DNA of 64,000 bases from Halichondria panicea. Its lineage: Eukaryota > Porifera > Demospongiae > Suberitida > Halichondriidae. How positions within the stretch are numbered: the first letter of the stretch is position 1; each line of letters begins with the position of its first letter. The notes beneath the pieces are model-generated. The model saw only the letters and a program-made list of their open reading frames with translations. It made no database searches and was not told the origin of the DNA. The stretch spans positions 1,667,525 to 1,731,524 of the forward strand of contig NC_087378.1 in the NCBI RefSeq assembly GCF_963675165.1, given 5' to 3'. Below are positions 58,901 to 64,000 of the stretch, in pieces. A program made the translations under genes and the position numbers.

Positions 58901-61367
58901 TTGATGTGTAATAACGCCGATCCCTGCACAGTCGAAGCTTGGTTCCAATATCTCGGTACTGGAAATCCGTATGTCCCATTCCCCATGAGGTACAAGTTTG
59001 ACGACGGTAGCCTGCCCAAACCACCGGGTGTTGTAGCGTATGACGCCACCTACTATCCGTGTAACTATCACAACGGTTCTGACTACTCTTTACAATGCAG
59101 CTGTACTGATTGTGGAACCGAAGATGTGTGCCCCCCTGCCCCTTTACCGCTCAAAAACAACTTCCCAATAAAATGGATCTCGATTGGAATCGCTGCTGTT
59201 GGTGGTGCGATCGTACTGATCATCTTTATCATTACTCTTATTGCCGGTATTATTCAACTGGTCAGGAAACCCACAGGATACAGTCAAATCGATGGTGGCC
59301 GCACTTCGACAAGCTATGGCACTATGTCTGAAGATGACGACGACTCACCAACAAGCAGTGTAGGGAGTATCAATGACGATCTGGTTGTGGATGCGAAGGA
59401 TGATTACTCTTCCTGTTGCTATAGCTGGTACAAGTTCGGGGCGTACTTCGAGAATTGGATCAAACATGTATTTTACTTGTGGGGCAAGTTTGCCACTAAA
59501 TTCTGGTACATTGTGATTCCGACTGGCATAGTAGTGATGGGTGTGTTTGCTAGTGGTATGTATAGGTTCGAGGTGGTCACCGACACTGTAAAGTTGTGGT
59601 CTGCCCCCGACAGTCGAGCGAGATTAGAAAAGAACTATTTCGATGAGAACTTTGGTCCTTTTTATCGTACTGAGATGATTATTGTCAAGCCACTTAACCA
59701 GACTGTGTACTTCAAGGGCGACAATGGACAGGGAGGTACTGGCACATTTGGACCTGCTATGGCTTGGCCCGTCCTGAACGAGGTAAGTTTCAATCTCACT
59801 TTTAGAGTGTGAGAAAAAACTGTGTGGCTATTAATTGGCCAGAAACTTACTGTTTTTACCAAATTTGCACTGCTGTAATTGTAATAGAATGGGTCTGCAT
59901 TCAATCATATGTCACGTGAAAGCTGAATGTTGTTACAATTCGGTGATACATGTAGACTGATGTAGTATCATGCTGATTACAATGTGTTATTATTTCCATG
60001 CAGTCATTCCATCTTCAAGAACACCTCATCAATATGGCAGTCCCTTACCAGTTCCCTAATGGCACCATGAAGAACGTCACACTGGAGGACATCTGCTTCA
60101 AACCTCTCAAACCTGACAACAAGAACTGTACCGTCATGAGTGTATTCAACTACTTCCAAAACGACTATGCTTATCTGTCCAAGTTGGCTGACTTCACTGA
60201 AGAGCCTGAATATCTTAGGCACATGTATTATTGTACAAGGTAAAATCACGTAACTATTGTATAATCGAACAATTCTTTGATGTACATATATATAGCCCGT
60301 AGTGTCTTTAACATGCCGTAAAACCACGGAACAGTAGGTATTAGCATCACGAAGCCACTACAATTCCAATACAATTATTGAAGCCTGTCAAACACTTCCA
60401 CAAATTGTGTTATTGGCTTCCTATTTATGTTGCCCTGCTTCTCTATAATTGGTGTGCCCACTGTATCCCCTACAGAGGACCCGCTTCACCATCACAGCCT
60501 AATCCAGATTCCACACCTGGACCTGGCTGTCTTGGCAGCTTTGGGGGACCTGTGGATCCCAACGTGGCCCTCGGAGGATTCAATTGTAAGCTAGTAAACC
60601 AACCTTTGGTGTGCCCTTAACATTTTAGTAAGTCTAGCTTGTGTGGATCTACACTTTGCCCCTACGTGTTGTGTGTTGTATCTCAACATACATGTAATTA
60701 TTTTGTTCTAATAATTATACACTGTACATCAGTTCCAACGTGTTGCCTAGTTTCCTAAACTTTCCTTTAGGCAACCTACATGTAGCCACTATTAGCAGGC
60801 CTAGATTGCTGAGGATACAGTGTCTGGCTATCTCTAGTTAACCACTGAAAATTGGAGTCTAAACTTAGTTGGGCCATGCCCACGATGTAGCTATTATGTG
60901 TGTTTATATAATTACTTCTTTTGCACTGTGCTATCCCGCTCCTGTGTATTTTATGCAAAGGATATAACTGCCCTTTAGATGATGAAAAGATTAAAGAGTG
61001 GAACTACCAGAATGCCACGACCCTCATCATCACGTTCACTGTCAATAACCACATCAAGGAAGCCGAAAATGCCATGGCCGAGGCTTGGGAGAAGGCCTAC
61101 TTAGACTACCTCAAGAACTACAATGGAAGCACTTTTAACTTCTCCTTTTTAGCTGAGGTATGTGATAAGGATTTCGCCATGTGACCTTTGAAAATCATCC
61201 GATGTTTCGTGGTTAGATAAGAAACAGTAGTCCTAGTAGTGGCTTTGTTTGATAAAAAGCATGACCTCTTTAGTGCTGCCTGTGCAGTGTTCTTACTCCT
61301 ACAATGATACACATCACGAGTGCACTCCTGTACCCATATATACACATATTCAAACACCTTCCCACAG

Positions 61368-61433
<66 letters not shown>

Positions 61434-63944
61434 GTTAAAACACCTTCCTCCCCCCCCCCCCCCCTCCCTCGTAGCGCTCCACAGTGGATGAACTCGAGAG
61501 AGAAAGTCAGACTGACGAATTGACAGTTGTTATCAGTTACCTGTTCATGTTTGCCTACATCACTCTTTTCTTGGGCCACATTAGAAGTGTTGCTACGATC
61601 CTGGTAAGTCAGATAAATACAAAGCCCAAATGTAGTTCTATGAGGACGCAATCCGATGATGAGAGATAAAATGCACTTGCTAGACAATATGTATACATGC
61701 TCATGTTCAATTGTAGTCATTGTCACACAACTGGATAGTCTTGGTCCCAGGCCGATTTTTTTTTAATAGAACGAAGTTGAAAAATACCTAGCGTTCAATT
61801 GGAGACGGATCGGCCTGGGGTCGAGGCTAACAACTGGACAGCTGTTCACATTGTACTCCCTACACACAGATTGACATGAAGTTCTTTGTGGGTTTGGTTG
61901 GAGTGGGTCTGGTTCTCTTAGCTGTGGTCGCCTCCATTGGTTTACTCAGCTATATGGGTGTAGCTGGCTCCCTCATTATCCTGGAGGTGGTACCTTTCCT
62001 AGTGCTGGCAGTGGGAGTTGACAATCTCTTCATCATTGTACACTCCTATGAGGTGAGCACTCACGCACACCTGTTAGGACCGTGGTTTCACATCTTAATT
62101 CTACGGGTTTTAAGTGCGTTCTTTGTGGGTGAAATTTCGGCTTCCATAATTACTGTACTTATGCCATAATTAAGTTTGCGAAAGTAGTTTTATACTGCAG
62201 GTGTCTCAATGATTACTTTAAGTAGTGGACTGTGGGCACTATGTCCTGTGAAGACACAATTCGATATGAGAGACAATTAACTGGTCAATTGTATAGCTCA
62301 ACAACAAATTAATTGTCAATTCAAAACTGGCATGTAGGACATACATATATAGCTAAGCCTAATGTGTTCACCTACTATTTTTATAACGTATACACTTATA
62401 ACCTATTAGCGGCAAACTAAGAAGTTCTCCAAGCTCTTTGATGGTGATCTGTCCTTGGTGCCAGTGCCTGAGCTGATAGGACGTGCCCTCGGTGAAGTGG
62501 CTCCTAGCCTGCTCCTCACCTCACTCTCAGAGACAGCCGCTTTTCTCCTGGGAGGCATCTCTACCATGCCCGCTGTCAGATCTTTTTCTTTCTATGCTGG
62601 GGTTGCCGTGTTCTTCAACTTTATGTTGCAGGTGAGTAATGTGGTAAAGATCGTTTAATATTTGGCTGAAAAGTAGTAGATATCATTCGGTAATGGTCAT
62701 CAATTTTAGAAAATGTATTCTAGTAGCTTTGGGTAAAGGGTCATACATTTTAGAATATGGACTTATGATTATAAGTAGTAAGCAAAATTCTGTATCACAT
62801 TTGGTAAAGGGTCAGAGTTTTTAAACATGCTTTTCAAGTACCTAAATGTCTCAACGATTACTTTAAGTAGTGGACTGTGGGCACTATGTCCTGTGAAGAC
62901 ACAATTCGATATGAGAGACAATTAACTGGTTAATAATACCATGTACAGTATACATGTAGTTCAACCATAAAATATAAATCTTCTTGCTAGTGATAATGTT
63001 TCAATTATTGTGCAGGTGACGATATTTGTCTCTGTTGTGGCTCTGGATGCAAAAAGGCAGTTGGTGAGTAGATTCTTGTCTGACTCAGTGTTTCAACCCA
63101 GTGGCTTGGTATGCCTGTGCTGTGTAATTACCCAACTATTCCTATCACAGGCCAATCGGTTTGACATTCTCTTCTGTCTGAAATTGAAGGGCAAGTACAA
63201 CCCCAACGCTGGCGTGGATATCCTCCATTTTATCATGAAGTGGTTTGCTAAGTTCATCCTCTACCCTATTGTGCGGCCATTTGTTCTGCTCATCTTTGGA
63301 GCCACTACTGTCTTGTCTCTTATCTCCCTCCTCCACCTGGACATCGGCCTTGACCAGAAACTTGCTTTTCCCAAGGTGTGTGTGTGATGTGTGTAGGGAG
63401 TGTGCGTGGTGGGTGTGGTGGGTGAGCGAGTGTGCGTGTGCGTGCGTGTGTGTGTGTGCGTGAGTGTGTGTGTATTGTGTGTGTGTGCGTGATGTGTGAC
63501 TATGACTAGATTTGTTTTTTTAGGAGAAATTGGTTGTACATTCATTATGTGCGCAGTTCGTCTATTGCAGCTATATACATACTTCACTTGTTCACTGTCG
63601 TATTAATTGTCTGTTTACATAATTTGTCAATTACGTGTACCTCAGTTTGTTTAGGGAGTCTATAACTAAGGGTTACGTAAACTTTACATACTCTCCGTAC
63701 ACAACCAATTCCATAGCAACCAGCATGACCTATATCTCTATTTCCGTCTACAGGACTCCTACCTCATCACATACTTCAACGACATGGAGTCGTATCTACA
63801 CACCGGCTCACCTGTTTACTTTGTCATCAAGGACACGGTGGATTACAGCCGCCAAGACGTTCAGGACAAGATATGCTCTCAGGCTGGCTGCTCAAAGGAC
63901 TCGCTCGGCACACAAGTCAGCGTCTACTCTGAAGCACCTGATTT
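55931..63944 (+). CDS. NPC1: NPC1 intracellular cholesterol transporter, 3' end outside window
   Basis: Exons 55931-55978, 58379-59782, 60004-60239, 60476-60585, 60979-61157, 61475-61603, 61870-62052, 62410-62631, 63016-63063, 63151-63375 and 63754-63944 (open) give 991 residues in phase. A 16-codon first exon holds the signal peptide start (GGCLLLCAV). The very large second exon (468 codons) covers the Cys-rich sterol-binding N-terminal domain (EAGHCLWLGQCG), the Pro-rich linker, the first membrane span and the start of the middle lumenal domain. Later exons give CLGSFGGPV, the sterol-sensing domain (EVVPFLVLAVGVDN, LGEVAPSLLLTSLSETAAF) and the next lumenal part. NPC1 hands cholesterol from NPC2 across the late-endosomal membrane. 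The C-terminal spans must follow downstream. Confidence 0.97.
56411..56667. mobile_element. Diverged copy of the 23581 pogo-like MITE
   Basis: Shares GGACACCTTGGTTCCAGA, GATAAAC(T/C)ACGCCTTGATCC and TGCGCATGCGCAGAAGATAA with 23581-23848, and ends GAGGTTCTACTG-TA. The left terminus is degraded. It lies in NPC1 intron 1. Confidence 0.85.
57336..58120. repeat. About five tandem copies of a unit of about 175 bp
   Basis: GGGGTGATCTACTCTGAAC..TTCATT recurs near 57517, 57691, 57861 and 58093, with a more diverged copy at 57336. Each is followed by TTGGCTTACCAA and CAGCATTGTAGAGCC-like segments and a G/T-rich stretch. It lies in the 2.4-kb NPC1 intron 1. Confidence 0.85.
61369..61432. repeat. (CA)n microsatellite
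   Basis: About 32 pure CA units followed by a C16-type run (61451-61464), in the NPC1 intron upstream of exon 61475. Confidence 0.92.
61743..61828. mobile_element. Possible small inverted-repeat element
   Basis: GGTCCCAGGCCGAT and ATCGGCCTGGGGTC face each other across about 58 bases in an NPC1 intron. The arms are short, so this is tentative. Confidence 0.45.
62202..62289. repeat. 88-bp dispersed direct repeat, copy 1 (copy 2 at 62847-62934)
   Basis: TGTCTCAA(T/C)GATTACTTTAAG through GAGAGACAATTAACTGG(T)TAAT is nearly identical in the two introns on either side of NPC1 exon 62410-62631. Confidence 0.9.
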
Positions 63945-64000
63945 GTAAGTGAGGTTAATACCACAAGGGAATGTGCATGGTACATGTATTATTTTAATGG

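Noticed and set aside
60585-60979. Apparent stop codon at an NPC1 exon junction
   Set aside because: Using the AG at 60957 gives TGA, but the acceptor CCCTTTAG at 60971-60978 has a better pyrimidine tract and restores GGFNYDEKIKEW in frame.
61118-61726. 202-codon minus-strand ORF in the NPC1 introns
   Set aside because: Its length comes from the CA microsatellite read as a Cys-Val repeat and from the antisense of an NPC1 exon.

Overview
The window is nuclear DNA from an animal, most likely a sponge or another early-branching, compact-genome metazoan. The gene set is metazoan: calponin, an NPC1 cholesterol transporter, a twelve-span adenylyl cyclase, EGF-repeat receptors, FEM1 and Pumilio. 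Almost every gene is split by short GT-AG introns of about 40-500 bases, intergenic gaps are mostly 50-800 bases, and short terminal-inverted-repeat elements sit in introns. The sponge assignment is inference from compactness and gene style; no species can be read from the sequence. No bacterial-type operon, CRISPR array, rRNA or tRNA gene was seen.

Layout, left to right. 125-2622 (+): 3' part of a pseudouridine-metabolising gene (end of a PsuG-like glycosidase, then a PfkB kinase). 3054-3626 (-): calponin/transgelin. 3830-4769 (+): APC10. 5600-6321 (-): SRSF2-like splicing factor. 6634-7580 (+): membrane FKBP. 7632-8801 (-): Mpv17 family. 9086-10795: a decayed duplicate of the FKBP tail plus the Mpv17 gene. 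10994-19324 (-): CAND1 in 26 exons. 19613-21948 (+): FEM1-like ankyrin protein. 22139-27732 (+): a 14-exon gene I do not recognise. 28075-35233 (-): transmembrane adenylyl cyclase. 35396-37591 (+): Pumilio. 38321-39537 (-): a small SWSAP1-like RecA-fold ATPase. 39819-42277 and 42520-45254 (+): two tandem paralogous EGF receptors. 45539-53224 (+): DDX54 helicase. 53524-55500 (-): LCMT1. 55931 to beyond the window end (+): NPC1.

The strands nearly alternate, giving six head-to-head start pairs only 160-430 bases apart (3627-3829, 6322-6633, 19325-19612, 35234-35395, 39538-39818, 55501-55930) and several tail-to-tail pairs, one with a gap of only 51 bases. CAND1 and FEM1, which both act on cullin-RING ubiquitin ligases, form one of the head-to-head pairs. 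The other neighbours have no obvious pathway in common.

Introns hold most of the unusual DNA: several families of non-autonomous inverted-repeat elements (including two with 5-bp and one with 9-bp target duplications), a minisatellite that has multiplied the last 3' splice site of the adenylyl cyclase gene, an interstitial telomere-type repeat, a near-perfect 57-nt hairpin, and a 0.74-kb tandem duplication in which one copy preserves the empty site of a transposon in the other. I reconstructed exon coordinates by hand from splice motifs and reading phase. They close in frame for every gene except the unrecognised one, which has a one-base discrepancy at its 13th junction.
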